Shown piece by piece: positions 25,597-36,000 of a stretch of DNA of 53,813 nucleotides; the stretch's first letter is position 1; each line of letters begins with the position of its first letter. Source of the stretch: Marinibacterium sp. (lineage in GTDB: Bacteria > Pseudomonadota > Alphaproteobacteria > Rhodobacterales > Rhodobacteraceae); contig JAOXSC010000060.1 of assembly GCA_025800215.1 (NCBI GenBank), positions 1-53,813 on the forward strand, written 5' to 3'. The position numbers and the translations under genes are program-made. The notes under the pieces were generated by a model, which was not told the origin of the DNA, searched no databases, and was given only the letters and a program-made list of their open reading frames with translations.

Positions 25597-26352
25597 GTGG
25601 CAACCGAAGAGCACGTCAAGGACGCAGGCCTGAGCTTTCACCCGATGGACCAGTTTCTGGTCAAGCCGCTGTTCGGCGAGGGCGATGTGCACTGGTACAC
25701 CGTCACCAACGTGACCTTCTGGCTGGCGCTGGCGATCCTGGCGATCATCGGCATTCTGGTGCTGACCACATCCAAGCGGTCGATCGTGCCCAGCCACGGC
25801 CAGTCCATTGCCGAACTGGCCTATGGCTTTGTCTACAAGATGATCGAAGACGTCACGGGCAAGGACGGGATCAAGTACTTCCCCTATATCATGACGCTGT
25901 TCATGTTCATCGTGACGGCCAACTTCCTGGGTCTGATCCCAGGATCCTTCACCACCACATCGCATATCGCCGTCACCGCGGTTCTGGGCTTTGGCGTGTT
26001 CATCGCCGTGACCGTGCTGGGCTTTGTGCTGAACGGCACCAAGTTCCTGGGCCTGTTCTGGCCGACCAGCGCGCCGCTGGCGCTGCGCCCGGTGCTGGCT
26101 GTGATCGAGCTCATTTCCTATTTCGTCCGTCCCGTCAGCCATTCCGTGCGTCTGGCCGGTAACGTCATGGCGGGCCACGCCGTTCTTAAAGTTTTCGCAG
26201 GCTTTGCGCAGGTCACCGCCGTGGCCCCGATTGCCGTGCTCGGCGTGATGGCCGTCTACGGGATCGAGGTTCTGGTGTCCTTCATCCAGGCCTACGTCTT
26301 CACCATTCTGACCTGTGTGTACCTCAAGGATGCACTGCACCCGGCCCACTGA
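25597..26352 (+). CDS. atpB: ATP synthase F0 subunit a
   Basis: The 251-residue membrane protein contains the conserved [17 protein letters not shown] segment with the essential Arg185 that faces the c-ring carboxylate. It also has HPMDQF near the N-terminus and a C-terminal [14 protein letters not shown] helix. It forms the proton half-channels of the ATP synthase. Its start is GTG at 25597. It lies directly behind atpI. Confidence 0.98.
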   Translation: MATEEHVKDAGLSFHPMDQFLVKPLFGEGDVHWYTVTNVTFWLALAILAIIGILVLTTSKRSIVPSHGQSIAELAYGFVYKMIEDVTGKDGIKYFPYIMTLFMFIVTANFLGLIPGSFTTTSHIAVTAVLGFGVFIAVTVLGFVLNGTKFLGLFWPTSAPLALRPVLAVIELISYFVRPVSHSVRLAGNVMAGHAVLKVFAGFAQVTAVAPIAVLGVMAVYGIEVLVSFIQAYVFTILTCVYLKDALHPAH

Positions 26353-26427
26353 TCCGGTACGGATCGGGGCCACCCCACACAGGACCGAACATCCCATTCG
26401 CAACTTCCAATCGTAAGGAGATCTATC

Positions 26428-26652
26428 ATGGAAGGGCAACTCGCACATATCGGCGCAGGTTTCGCAGCTCTGGGCACCGGCATCGCCGCCCTGGGTGTGG
26501 GCAACGTGGCCGCCAACTTCCTGGCCGGCGCACTGCGCAACCCCTCGGCTGCTGCGTCGCAAACCGCGACCCTCTTCATCGGCATCGCGTTTGCAGAAGC
26601 TCTGGGGATCTTCTCGTTCCTCGTCGCTCTGCTGCTGATGTTCGCCGTCTGA
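26428..26652 (+). CDS. atpE: ATP synthase F0 subunit c
   Basis: The 74-residue hairpin protein has the glycine-rich first helix ([19 protein letters not shown]), the RNPSA polar loop and the second helix with the proton-carrying Glu57 in [10 protein letters not shown]. It is preceded by an AAGGAG ribosome binding site and followed by a strong hairpin. Both fit the need for many c subunits per enzyme. Confidence 0.98.
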   Translation: MEGQLAHIGAGFAALGTGIAALGVGNVAANFLAGALRNPSAAASQTATLFIGIAFAEALGIFSFLVALLLMFAV

Positions 26653-26678
26653 TCCTTCGGAACATCTGATCCTTACGG

Positions 26679-26711
26679 CCGGGCGGCGCGCCACTGACGC
26701 GCGCTGCCCGG
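26679..26711 (+). promoter_or_regulatory. Stem-loop between atpE and the b' gene
   Basis: The arms CCGGGCGGCGCGC and GCGCGCTGCCCGG form a 13-bp stem, including one G-U pair, around a seven-base loop. There is no T-run, so it is more likely an mRNA stabiliser or partial attenuator that raises atpE transcript over the downstream b'/b genes than a full terminator. Confidence 0.65.
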
Positions 26712-26740
26712 TGTAACGGCAAGTTCCCAAGGAGGAAGAC

Positions 26741-27298
26741 ATGGCAACCGAGACGCATGATGCGGGCCATTCCGCAGCCGAGGCAGGCCACGCCGCCGCC
26801 GAAAGCGCCGTGGGCATGCCGCAACTTGATGTCACGACCTTTCCGAACCAGATCTTCTGGCTCGTTGTCGCACTGGTCGTGATCTACCTTATTCTGTCGC
26901 GTGTGGCGCTGCCGCGGATCGGGGGCATTCTTGCCGACCGGGCCGGCACGATCACCAACGACATCGCCGCTGCCGAGGACCTCAAGGCCAAGGCGCAGCA
27001 GGCGGAAGAGGCCTATAACCAGGCTCTGGCCGATGCCCGTGCCGAGGCCCAGCAACTGATCGCGGCAACCCGAGCGGAAATCCAGGCTGACCTGGACGAC
27101 GCCATTGCCAAGGCAGATGCCGAGATTTCGGCCAAGGCGGCTGAATCGGAAATGGCGATTGCCGACATCCGCGCCGGTGCGCTGGATGCCGTGCGCGAAG
27201 TGGCAGCCGCCACCGCCGTGGACATCGTCGCCGCGATGGGTGGCAAGGCCGAAGACACAGCCGTGGCAGATGCCGTGGCCGACCGGATGAAAGGATAA
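26741..27298 (+). CDS. atpX: ATP synthase F0 subunit b'
   Basis: The 185-residue protein has a polar His/Ala-rich N-terminus, one membrane helix ([19 protein letters not shown], about residues 35-55) and a long Ala/Glu-rich coiled coil. This b-like subunit with an N-terminal extension, followed by a second b gene, is the b/b' arrangement of photosynthetic bacteria and alphaproteobacteria. It pairs with AtpF in the peripheral stalk. Confidence 0.95.
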   Translation: MATETHDAGHSAAEAGHAAAESAVGMPQLDVTTFPNQIFWLVVALVVIYLILSRVALPRIGGILADRAGTITNDIAAAEDLKAKAQQAEEAYNQALADARAEAQQLIAATRAEIQADLDDAIAKADAEISAKAAESEMAIADIRAGALDAVREVAAATAVDIVAAMGGKAEDTAVADAVADRMKG

Positions 27299-27302
27299 GA
27301 CC

Positions 27303-27875
27303 ATGCGCAATGCACTGACCCTTGTCCTGAGCGGTTCGTTCGGCCTGCTGGCTGCCAGCCCGGCGCTGGCCGCCAAGGGCCCGTTCTTTTCGCTGAACAA
27401 CACCAACTTCGTGGTGCTGATTGCCTTTGTGCTGTTCATCGGCGTCCTGCTGTATTTCAAGGTTCCGACCCTGATCGGCAAGATGCTGGATGACCGTGCC
27501 GACGGCATCCGCAACGAGCTGGACGAAGCCCGCGCCCTGCGCGAAGAGGCCCAGACCCTTCTGGCGTCCTTCGAGCGCAAGCAGCTTGAGGTGAAAGACC
27601 AGGCCGAAGCCATCGTGACATCGGCCAAAGCCGATGCCGCGCGCGCCGCTGAAGAAGCCAAAGCCGAGCTTGAAGTCTCGATCGCGCGCCGCATGGCCGC
27701 CGCTCAGGACCAGATCGCGTCGGCCGAAGCCGCCGCGCTGCGCGAAGTGCGTGACCAGGCGATCACCGTGGCCATTGCGGCCGCTGGCGATGTGCTTGCC
27801 AAGCAGATGACCGCACGCGATGCCAACGCGCTGATCAAAGCCTCGATCGCCGAGGTCAAAGACCGCCTGCACTAA
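27303..27875 (+). CDS. atpF: ATP synthase F0 subunit b
   Basis: The 190-residue protein has an N-terminal hydrophobic, signal-like segment ending ASPALAAKG, one membrane helix (NFVVLIAFVLFIGVLLYF) and the KMLDDRADGIRNELDEAR coiled-coil start typical of subunit b. It joins F0 to F1 through the peripheral stalk. It is the last gene of the F0 operon, 4 bases after b', and is followed by a terminator. The F1 genes are not in the window, as usual for this group. Confidence 0.96.
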   Translation: MRNALTLVLSGSFGLLAASPALAAKGPFFSLNNTNFVVLIAFVLFIGVLLYFKVPTLIGKMLDDRADGIRNELDEARALREEAQTLLASFERKQLEVKDQAEAIVTSAKADAARAAEEAKAELEVSIARRMAAAQDQIASAEAAALREVRDQAITVAIAAAGDVLAKQMTARDANALIKASIAEVKDRLH

Positions 27876-27899
27876 CCCGCAGCCGATCTGCAAGATCCG

Positions 27900-27930
27900 A
27901 ACCCTTCGGCCCGCGCCGGAGGGTTTTTTC
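27900..27930 (+). terminator. Rho-independent terminator of the F0 operon
   Basis: The arms AACCCTTCGG and CCGGAGGGTT (one mismatch or wobble) around CCCGCG are followed by a run of six Ts. It lies 25 bases after the atpF stop. Confidence 0.9.
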
Positions 27931-28039
27931 GTGAATTTTTGATGACATCTGCAGGGTGTGATCCTGCATTTGGGGCAGATCAAGGTGATCGCGCCTGGCC
28001 CCCGCATGCTGAACCCAAGACGCAAATCGGAGGTTCACC

Positions 28040-28858
28040 ATGCTTGATCAGACCCGACTGTCCCACATTCCCCAGATCCCCGCGACCCACCGCAACGCCC
28101 CGCCGGTCATGTCCGTGCGCCACCTTGACCTGTTCTACGGGGCCAAACAGGCGCTCGATGACGTCAGTTTCGATCTTTACCCGTCCGAGATCCTCGCCTT
28201 TATCGGCCCCTCGGGCTGCGGCAAATCCACGGCCCTGAAATGCCTGAACCGGATGCATGACGACACGCGCGGCGTGCGCATCACCGGTGACATCACCATG
28301 GGCGGGAAGGACATCCACGGGCGCGACATCGACCCGCCGGTGCATCGCCGCCGCTTTGGCTGGGTGGCGCAGAAACCCAACCCGTTCCCGGCGTCAATCT
28401 GGGACAATGTCGCCTATGGCGCTCGGATCCACGGGCTGATGCGCAACCGCGCGGATCTGGCCGATCACGTGGAACACTGCCTGCGCCGCGCCGACCTGTG
28501 GCACGAGGTCAAGGACGTGCTGCATACGCGCGAAGGCACATCCCTGTCGGGCGGCCAGCAACAGCGTCTGTGCATCGCGCGGGCGCTGTCGAACCAGCCC
28601 GAGGTGCTGCTGATGGATGAACCCACCGGCTCGATCGACCCGATTGCCACGCAGCATGTCGAAGAGCTGATGCTGATGCTGCGTGCCGATCATTCCATCG
28701 TGGTGATCACCCATTCACTGATGCAGGCCCGCCGCATCGCGGATCGGGTGGGGTATTTCCATCTGGGCAAACTGCTTGAGATCGGCCCAAGCGCCGAGAT
28801 CTTCGCCAACCCCCAAACCCCCGAATGCCGCGCGTTTCTGGCCGGGCGGCACGGCTAG
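28040..28858 (+). CDS. PstB-like ABC transporter ATP-binding protein without partner genes
   Basis: The 272-residue protein has GPSGCGKST (Walker A), CLNRMHD, WVAQKPNPFP (Q-loop), SLSGGQQQRLCIARAL and LLMDEPTGSIDPIAT (Walker B). It ends with the PstB-type GQxxE-like tail. All these match the phosphate importer ATPase PstB closely, except that the common TSALDP reads TGSIDP. No pstS, pstC, pstA or phoU gene is nearby, so it may serve a transporter elsewhere. It is convergent with the FadR-type regulator gene. Confidence 0.85.
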   Translation: MLDQTRLSHIPQIPATHRNAPPVMSVRHLDLFYGAKQALDDVSFDLYPSEILAFIGPSGCGKSTALKCLNRMHDDTRGVRITGDITMGGKDIHGRDIDPPVHRRRFGWVAQKPNPFPASIWDNVAYGARIHGLMRNRADLADHVEHCLRRADLWHEVKDVLHTREGTSLSGGQQQRLCIARALSNQPEVLLMDEPTGSIDPIATQHVEELMLMLRADHSIVVITHSLMQARRIADRVGYFHLGKLLEIGPSAEIFANPQTPECRAFLAGRHG

Positions 28859-28879
28859 GCGCCGCGCCACGGGGCGGGC

Positions 28880-29650
28880 TCAGCCCTGTCCCAGCTCGTG
28901 TTCCAGCCGCAGCTTGGCGACGGCTTCGTTGCGGTCGGACACGCGCTGGTCGGCCAGCGACTGATAGACATAGTCAAGATGTGCCACCACCGCAGCGCGG
29001 GCAGCGTCCGGGTCGCGGGCCTGGATCGCGGCGTTGATGGCGCGGTGCTGATCCAGCAGCGCTTCGCGCGTGGTGCGCTGGCGGAACATGATCTGACGGT
29101 TGTAGAACACGCCTTCCTGCAGCAGGTCGAACATCGACCGCATCATGTGCAGCATGATCACGTTGTGGCTGGCTTCGATGATCGCCATGTGGAACTGGGC
29201 GTCAAGCTTGGCCTCTTCTTCCGAGCTGCGCCGTGAATGGGCGGCTTCCATCCTGTCAAAGATCGCCTGCACCACCTTGAGATCGGTATCCGATGCCAGC
29301 CGGGCGGCGCGTTCGGCGGTCAGGGCCTCCATGTCGCGGCGAAAGGACAGGTAGTCGAACACCGCATCGTCATGGGTCGAAAACAGCCGGGTCAGCGCCG
29401 GTGAAAAGGCCGAGCCCAGAACATCGGCCACAAACACGCCCGAACTGGCGCGCGCGCTCAGCAGGCCCTGTTCTTCGAGCTGCGCAATCGCGTCGCGCAG
29501 CGACGGGCGCGACACGCCCAGCTTTTCGGCCAGTTCGCGTTCGGATGGCAGGCGTTCGCCGGGGCGCAGGATGCCGCGCAGGATCAGGCTTTCGATCTGG
29601 TGGACCACAGCCGTCGACAGCTTTTCGGATTTGATCTTTTGAAACGGCAT
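28880..29650 (-). CDS. FadR subfamily (GntR family) transcriptional regulator with FCD domain
   Basis: The 256-residue protein has the N-terminal winged helix (LILRGILRPGERLPSERELAEKLGVSRPSLRDAI region, residues 23-57) and an all-helical FCD ligand domain with FHMAIIEASHN and a later DQHRAINAAIQARD containing the metal-binding His. Relatives sense organic acids such as lactate, glycolate or pyruvate. A TGGTCA/TGACCA inverted repeat lies just upstream of its start, suggesting autoregulation. It is divergent from cobD. Confidence 0.92.
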   Translation of the reverse strand: MPFQKIKSEKLSTAVVHQIESLILRGILRPGERLPSERELAEKLGVSRPSLRDAIAQLEEQGLLSARASSGVFVADVLGSAFSPALTRLFSTHDDAVFDYLSFRRDMEALTAERAARLASDTDLKVVQAIFDRMEAAHSRRSSEEEAKLDAQFHMAIIEASHNVIMLHMMRSMFDLLQEGVFYNRQIMFRQRTTREALLDQHRAINAAIQARDPDAARAAVVAHLDYVYQSLADQRVSDRNEAVAKLRLEHELGQG

Positions 29651-29668
29651 GGGGCCTCGCGCGTTGAT

Positions 29669-29687
29669 TGGTCAATTTATATGACCA
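29669..29687. promoter_or_regulatory. Inverted repeat, likely operator of the FadR-type regulator
   Basis: TGGTCA and TGACCA are perfect arms with a seven-base AT-rich spacer, 19 bases upstream of the regulator's start codon. GntR/FadR proteins recognise TGGT...ACCA-type sites, so autoregulation is plausible. An effect on the divergent cobalamin genes is possible. Confidence 0.6.
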
Positions 29688-29797
29688 CCTCAGGGGGCGC
29701 GTCCAGCCCGCCTGCTGTCGCGGCTTGCGCGGGGGCGCGGAATGCGCTTGATGGCCTGCAAACCGATGCAACCCCCGCACAGGATCTGCCACCCGTG

Positions 29798-30757
29798 ATG
29801 ACCCCCGACACCCCCCGCCCCGAAGCCAAGCGCGACCATGGCGGCGGCATCGACGCGGCGGCCCGCCGTTTTGGCGGCGCGCGTGCCGACTGGCTGGATC
29901 TGTCGACCGGCATCAACCCGGTGTCCTACCCGGTGCAGGGGCTCGATCCTGACGACTGGACCGCGCTGCCCGACAGTGCCGCGCAGGACCGGCTGCTGGC
30001 GGCGGCGCGCGCGTTCTGGCAGGTGCCCGACGGGGCCGCGATCCTGGCCGCACCGGGGGCGTCGGCGCTGATCGCGCAGATCCCGACACTGGCCGCGCCG
30101 GGCCGGGTGGCGATCCCCACGCCCACCTATAATGAACATGCCGCCAGCTTTGGCCTGATGGGCTGGGATGTGGCCGAAACTGGCCCTGCCGACGCGCAGG
30201 TGCTGGTGCATCCCAACAACCCCGACGGGCGGATCTGGCAGGCCGAAGATCTGACTGCGCCGCTTGGGATCGTGGATGAGAGCTTTGGCGATGTCTGCCC
30301 TGATCAGAGCCTGATCGCCCTAGCCCCGCAGGCCGGGCGGATCATCCTGAAGAGCTTTGGTAAATTCTGGGGGCTGGCAGGGCTGCGGCTGGGGTTTGCC
30401 ATTGGTGATCCGGCGCTGGTGGGGGCGCTGGCGGACCGGCTGGGCCCCTGGCCGGTGTCGGGGCCGGCGCTGCGTGTGGGGGCGGCGGCGCTGTGCGACA
30501 CCGCCTGGGCCGATGCGACCCGCGCGCGCCTTGCCCGTGATGCGGCGCGGCTGGATGCGCTGTTTACCGCACAGGGGGCGCAGATCGCGGGGGGCACGAC
30601 GCTGTTCCGCCTTTATCGCGTGGATGATGCCGCGGCCTGGCAGACCCGTCTGGCGCGCCATCGCATCTGGACCCGCGTCTTTCCCTATTCCCGCCAGTTC
30701 CTGCGCGTGGGCCTGCCGCCTGACACCGGCTGGGCGCGGATCGAGGCGGCGGTATGA
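29798..30757 (+). CDS. cobD: Threonine-phosphate decarboxylase (cobalamin side-chain synthesis)
   Basis: The 319-residue class I/II aminotransferase-fold protein has [14 protein letters not shown] and [13 protein letters not shown] at the start, HPNNPDGR, and the PLP lysine in [15 protein letters not shown]. It makes (R)-1-amino-2-propanol phosphate for the nucleotide loop of B12. The gene is called cobC in Rhodobacter/Pseudomonas nomenclature and cobD in Salmonella. Earlier in-frame starts (for example 29681) exist; the chosen ATG gives the family N-terminus. It overlaps cbiB by 4 bp. Confidence 0.92.
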   Translation: MTPDTPRPEAKRDHGGGIDAAARRFGGARADWLDLSTGINPVSYPVQGLDPDDWTALPDSAAQDRLLAAARAFWQVPDGAAILAAPGASALIAQIPTLAAPGRVAIPTPTYNEHAASFGLMGWDVAETGPADAQVLVHPNNPDGRIWQAEDLTAPLGIVDESFGDVCPDQSLIALAPQAGRIILKSFGKFWGLAGLRLGFAIGDPALVGALADRLGPWPVSGPALRVGAAALCDTAWADATRARLARDAARLDALFTAQGAQIAGGTTLFRLYRVDDAAAWQTRLARHRIWTRVFPYSRQFLRVGLPPDTGWARIEAAV

Positions 30758-31677
30758 GCCATGCCGCGCTGCTGATCCCGGCGCTGATCCTGGATGCGCT
30801 GCTGGGCGAACCGGACTGGCTCTGGTCGCGGCTGCCGCACCCGGCGGTGCTGTTCGGGCGCGTGGTGGGCTGGCTGGACCGGACGCTCAATCGCGGCGCG
30901 CTGCGGCGGTTGCGCGGGGTCGCCGCGCTTGGCCTGATGATGCTGGTGGGCTGGGCGATTGGCGCGGCGCTGGCCTGGCTGGGGCCGGTGGCCGAAATCC
31001 TGGCCGCGGCCATTCTGCTGGCGCAGCGCAGCCTGGTCGAACATGTGCGCGCCGTGGCCGATGGGCTGCGCCAGTCGCTGGATCAGGGCCGGACGCAGGT
31101 CGGCTGGATCGTCAGCCGCGACACCGCAGAGATGACCGAAGCCCAGGTCGCGCGGTCGGCCATCGAAAGCGCTGCCGAAAACCTCAGCGACGGGGTGGTG
31201 GCGCCCGCCTTCTGGTTCCTGATTCTGGGGGCACCGGGGCTGGTGATGTACAAGATGGTCAACACCGCCGACAGCATGATCGGCTACCGCACGCCCCGGC
31301 ATGCGGCATTCGGCTGGGCCGCTGCGCGCATGGATGATCTGCTGAACCTGATCCCCGCGCGGCTGACCGGGCTGACCATTGCAGCGCTTGGCGGGATCCT
31401 GCGCCGGTGGCCGGCGATCACGGCGGATGCGCGGCGCCACAAATCCCCCAACGCGGGCTGGCCCGAAGCCGCGATGGCGCGTTGCCTGAACGTCGCGCTG
31501 GCGGGGCCGCGCAGCTATGACGGTCAGATGCGGGATCTGCCATGGGTGCATGGACCCGGCCAGAAAGAGATCGGTGCGCCCCAGATCGACGCCAGCCTGT
31601 GCATCCTGTGGCAGGTCTGGGGGGCATTGTTTGTGGCGGCCTGTTTCGGGGCCGGGCTTGCCGCTGTGCTGGGGTGA
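30754..31677 (+). CDS. cbiB: Adenosylcobinamide-phosphate synthase
   Basis: The 307-residue membrane protein begins [21 protein letters not shown] and has the HPAVLFGR segment, [14 protein letters not shown] and [13 protein letters not shown], all diagnostic of CbiB (CobD in alphaproteobacterial nomenclature). It attaches aminopropanol phosphate to adenosylcobyric acid. The ATGA overlap with the upstream decarboxylase gene couples the enzyme that makes the side chain to the one that uses it. Confidence 0.95.
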   Translation: MSHAALLIPALILDALLGEPDWLWSRLPHPAVLFGRVVGWLDRTLNRGALRRLRGVAALGLMMLVGWAIGAALAWLGPVAEILAAAILLAQRSLVEHVRAVADGLRQSLDQGRTQVGWIVSRDTAEMTEAQVARSAIESAAENLSDGVVAPAFWFLILGAPGLVMYKMVNTADSMIGYRTPRHAAFGWAAARMDDLLNLIPARLTGLTIAALGGILRRWPAITADARRHKSPNAGWPEAAMARCLNVALAGPRSYDGQMRDLPWVHGPGQKEIGAPQIDASLCILWQVWGALFVAACFGAGLAAVLG

Positions 31678-31827
31678 CGCGGGGAACTTGGATGCAAATC
31701 CCGCGATCGGCCCACCCGCGCAATGGCGTGACAAAGCCCACTGGGTATAAGGTGAACCGAATCACCGCTGCACCGGCCTGCACCCATCCGTTTGCGGCAT
31801 CGACCCGAACGAATGAAGGCCGCCTAT

Positions 31828-32928
31828 ATGACGTCCACGACACAACGGAACGGCAAACTGTCCACCCAGGTGCCGAACCACTGGCTGCGCGGGTTGCTGG
31901 ACCAGCCTGCCGCACGTCCCCATCGCGAGGCAGCGCTAGCCGCCGCAGGGCTTGATATCGACGCACTGGTCACGCCGGGCGATACCATCCCGCGCGGTTG
32001 CGAGAGTCGCGTTCTGGGGTATCTATCATCGGCCCTGAACCGGCCCTATTCCTCGGCTGAATTCGGCATTGCTCAGGAGCCGCGCAACAGTTCGTTGCTG
32101 ACCTATATCATGTTCAACTCGGATACGTTGCGCGACGCGCTGCATCACGTGTCCCGCTTTGTCCCGGTGATGCGCCCGCGCGCCTATGTCGAGGTGCGCG
32201 AACATCCGGGCTTTGCCGATTTGGTGCTCGACAAGCTGGAACCGGGGACGCTGCTGGATGTGCAGCTGATCGAATTTGCCATCGGTGCGATGCTGACGGC
32301 ACTGCGGGCCGCGACCGGACGCGCGCGTCTGTCGGTGCATATCGGCATTGCCAGCGCGCGCAATCGTGGGCAATCGGCGTTGTCGTCGATCTATGATGCG
32401 CCGGTGGAACTGAATGCCGGGGCGACCTATCTGCGCTTTGCCGAAGACGCCCTTGTCCTGCCCATTCGCAACGCGGATGCGGATCTGCTCAAACACCTCA
32501 CAAGCTACGGAGAGGTGTTGCTCAGCCGGGTGCCGGAGCGCTCGCTGACCATGGCGGGGCGGATCGAACGACACATCCTGCACGGGATGGGCGCGGGCCG
32601 CCCGACGCTGGCCGACACGGCGGCTGATTTTGGCATTTCCGAACGCACGCTGTCGCGGCGGCTTGTCCAGGAAGGCACAAGCTTTCGTGAAGTTGTATCG
32701 CTCGCTCAACTTAAGCTTGCGCACACGTTCCTGAGTGATCCAAGGTTGTCACTGGCCGAAATATCGCATCTATGCGGGTTTTCGGACCAGAGCGGTTTCA
32801 CCCAAGCCTACCGCCGCTGGACGGGCCGGACCCCACGTGTAGACAGGATGTATCTGATTTCAGGCGAAAAACCGCCGACATCTCCGACTGGCCAGATCTC
32901 TACAAAGTTTGACGGGAACATGACATAA
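31828..32928 (+). CDS. AraC family regulator (OruR/ArgR-like, arabinose-binding-type N-terminal domain)
   Basis: The 366-residue protein has a long N-terminal sensor region (about residues 20-210, of the AraC_binding_2/PF12625-like type seen in OruR). The C-terminal double helix-turn-helix contains TLADTAADFGISERTLSRRL and LAEISHLCGFSDQSGFTQAY. The Met at 31828 is preferred because GAAGG lies 8 bases upstream; a Met at 31813 and a TTG at 31792 are alternatives. It ends 74 bases before the giant chitinase gene on the same strand and may control it, but this is untested. Confidence 0.88.
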   Translation: MTSTTQRNGKLSTQVPNHWLRGLLDQPAARPHREAALAAAGLDIDALVTPGDTIPRGCESRVLGYLSSALNRPYSSAEFGIAQEPRNSSLLTYIMFNSDTLRDALHHVSRFVPVMRPRAYVEVREHPGFADLVLDKLEPGTLLDVQLIEFAIGAMLTALRAATGRARLSVHIGIASARNRGQSALSSIYDAPVELNAGATYLRFAEDALVLPIRNADADLLKHLTSYGEVLLSRVPERSLTMAGRIERHILHGMGAGRPTLADTAADFGISERTLSRRLVQEGTSFREVVSLAQLKLAHTFLSDPRLSLAEISHLCGFSDQSGFTQAYRRWTGRTPRVDRMYLISGEKPPTSPTGQISTKFDGNMT

Positions 32929-33002
32929 ATTTCCCCAGGTCCCCGCCTATATGAGGGTGGCGCCAATTAAGGCGACACGTATTGGTTGAAATGGGGACCA
33001 CA

Positions 33003-36000
33003 ATGTCGAACGGATCTTTTGACAACTTCCTGTCTGCGTTGCTTGCGTTTGAATCGGGCTGGGATCGGGATCGCTATGCTCAGGGTATCATCCAGGACTG
33101 GCAGCTGGATCAGTGGGCGGGCGGCCCGGTTACGGATTTCTTTCCCGGCTATTCCAGCTGGGGTGCTCTGACCGACGCCGAATGGGAGACGATGTCCTAT
33201 CGCTCGATGAACTCGCTGGGGTTTGTCGGCTTTCAGTTCGGCGAAGCGCTGCTGATTGATCTGGGCTATTACGACGATGATCAGTTTTATGGCAACGGTG
33301 CGGCCACCAACACCTGGGATGGCACCTGGACCGGCAAGAACGGCGTGACGTCGCTCGAAGAGTTCATGACCAAGGACGCCCAGTCGGTGGCGATCCGCGA
33401 AGCGTTCGGCTTCAACCTTGATATCATCGAAAACGGATTGAACAACGCAGGTCAGAGCCTGAGCGATTTCATCGGCCAGACCACCAGCTACAGCGACGGC
33501 GCGGGCGGCACCGTGACGGTTGAACTGACGCTGACCGGCATTCTGGCGGCCGCGCATCTGCGCGGGGCCTATGGCACGCTGAACCTGCTGCTGAATGGGG
33601 CGGTGTCGACGGATGAAAACGGCACGTCGATCCTGCGCTATGTGGATCAGTTCGGTGGCTATGACAGCCCGTCGGTGGCCGAGATGATCACCTATTACGA
33701 AGACCGGCTGACCGGTGACGAGGGCCTGAACAACCCCGGTGATACCGGTGGCGATACGGGCGGTGACACGGGCGGTGCTGCGTCGGGTGACGCGCTGGAC
33801 AATGCGGCGATCACCAAGGCCAATGCCGATGTGGTGGTGACCTGGAACTATGGCGCCGACACCGTGATCACCGACTATGACCCGTCGGCCGATACGCTCT
33901 TTTTCGACTGGTTCAGCGCCGATGATCTGGCCTTTTCCGAAAGCGGCGGGTCGCTGGTGATCACCATTGCGTCGAACGCGCAGACGATCACGCTGCAGGG
34001 CGTGGGTCTGGCGGATCTTCAGGCAAGCAACATCAACATGCTGGACGCCTCGGCCCGCGCGGAACTGAGCGCGCTGATGGGTGACACCGGTGGTGACACA
34101 GGCAACGGCGATACCGGTGGCGACACGGGCAACGGCGATACCGGTGGCGACACGGGCAACGGCGATACCGGTGGCGACACGGGCAACGGCGATACCGGCG
34201 GTGACACAGGCAACGGTGATACCGGCGGTGACACAGGCAACGGCGATACCGGTGGTGACACCGGTGGCGGCTCTGGCGTGCCGGCCGATGCACCGATCGT
34301 TGCGGCCTATTTCCCCGAATGGGGCATCTACGGGCGGGACTACAACATCGCGGATGTGCCCGCCGAACAGCTGACCCACCTGATCTATGCCTTTGCCAAG
34401 ATCGACGGCAACAACGAGATTTCGCTGTTCGACAGCTATGCAGCCGTGGACAAGGCGTTTTCGGATGAAGACAGCGTCGATGGCGTCGCCGACAGCTGGA
34501 CCGATCAGGATCTGCGCGGCAACTTCAACCAGATCGCCGAGCTGAAAGAGGCCAACCCCCATCTCAAGAGCCTGATCGCCGTGGGCGGCTGGACTCTGTC
34601 GGGCAACTTTTCGACCATGGCAGCGACCGAAGAGGGGCGCGAAACCTTTGCGGCGTCGGTCAAGACCTTCCTGACCGATTACCCGATGTTCGACGGGGTC
34701 GATCTGGACTGGGAATATCCCGGAGGCGGTGGGCTTGGCTCGAACGCGGTCAGCCCGCAGGACGGTGCCAATTATGCGCTGCTGGTCGAAGACATCCGCG
34801 CCAAGCTGAACGAGCTTGAGGCCGAAACCGGGCGCAGCTACGAAATCTCGATCGCGGCACCTGCGGGCCATGACAAGGTCGAGAATTTCAACCTGGCCGG
34901 GCTCGAGCCCAATGTCGATTTCTTCAACATGATGGCCTATGACTTCTATGGCGCATGGCAAAACACCACCGGCCATCAGGCGGGCATGTTCGACCTGACC
35001 GGTAACCGCTATGACATCACCAGCGCGCTGGATCAGTACCTGGCCGACGGGGTGCCTGCGGACAAAATCGTGCTGGGCGCGCCGATGTATACGCGCGGCT
35101 GGAAGGACGTGGATGCGACGGGCCCGGAAGATGCGTGGAACAAGGCCTCGGGCGGCGCGGCCCCCGGCACGTTCGAAGCCGGCGTCTATGACTACAAGGA
35201 TCTGCTGGCCAAGGTGCAGGATCCCAATAGCGGCTGGAAGCTTTACTATGATGACGAGGCGCAGGCCGCCTTTGTCTGGAATGCCGAAGAAAAGATCTTC
35301 AGTTCCATCGAGACGCCGGAAACCATTTCGCTGAAATCGGAATGGGCGCAGGCCAACGGTCTGGGCGGGATGATGTTCTGGGATCTGTCCAATGACGCTG
35401 TTGGCGATGCCGAAAGCCTGCTGAAGGCGGCGTCGGACAGCTGGTTCAAGGGCATGAGCTTTGACGAGATTTCCGCCGCATCCGCGCTGGAATGGGACGC
35501 GATCTTTGGCGGTGACGGCATTGTCAAACCCATCGCCGAGGCGGACACGCCCGTGATCGACCTTGATGGCGATGGCGATGGCGATGGCGATGGCGACACC
35601 GGCAATGGTGATGGCGATACCGGCAATGGCGATGGCGATAACGGCAGTGGCGATGGCGATACCGGCAGTGGCGATGGCGACACCAGCAATGGTGATGGCG
35701 ATACCGGCAATGGCGATGGCGATACCGGCAATGGTGACGGCGACACCGGCAATGGCGACGGCGACACCGGCAGTGGCGATGGCGACACCGGCAATGGTGA
35801 CGGCGACACCGGCAGTGGTGACGGCGATACCGGCAGTGGTGACACGGGTGGGAACACCGGTGGCGCGACCGGCAATGGCACCGCAGGCGTGACCAAGGAC
35901 ACCGCGGACGTGGTCGTCACCTGGGCCTGGGGTTCGCAGACCGTGATTTCGGATTTCGATCCCGCATCAGACACGATCTTTGTGGACTGGATCGGCGCCG

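Noticed and set aside
25205-27875. F0 genes separated from F1 as a novelty
   Set aside because: Splitting of F0 and F1 operons is normal in alphaproteobacteria such as Rhodobacter and Rhodospirillum.
32967-34976. Minus-strand frame of 669 residues with VARVATGIA-like repeats
   Set aside because: The repeats are the complement of the GDTG linkers of the chitinase gene; no independent signal.
34080-35845. CRISPR-like regular repeats
   Set aside because: Units are 21 or 27 bp, contiguous without spacers, in frame, and vary mainly at third codon positions; they encode protein linkers.
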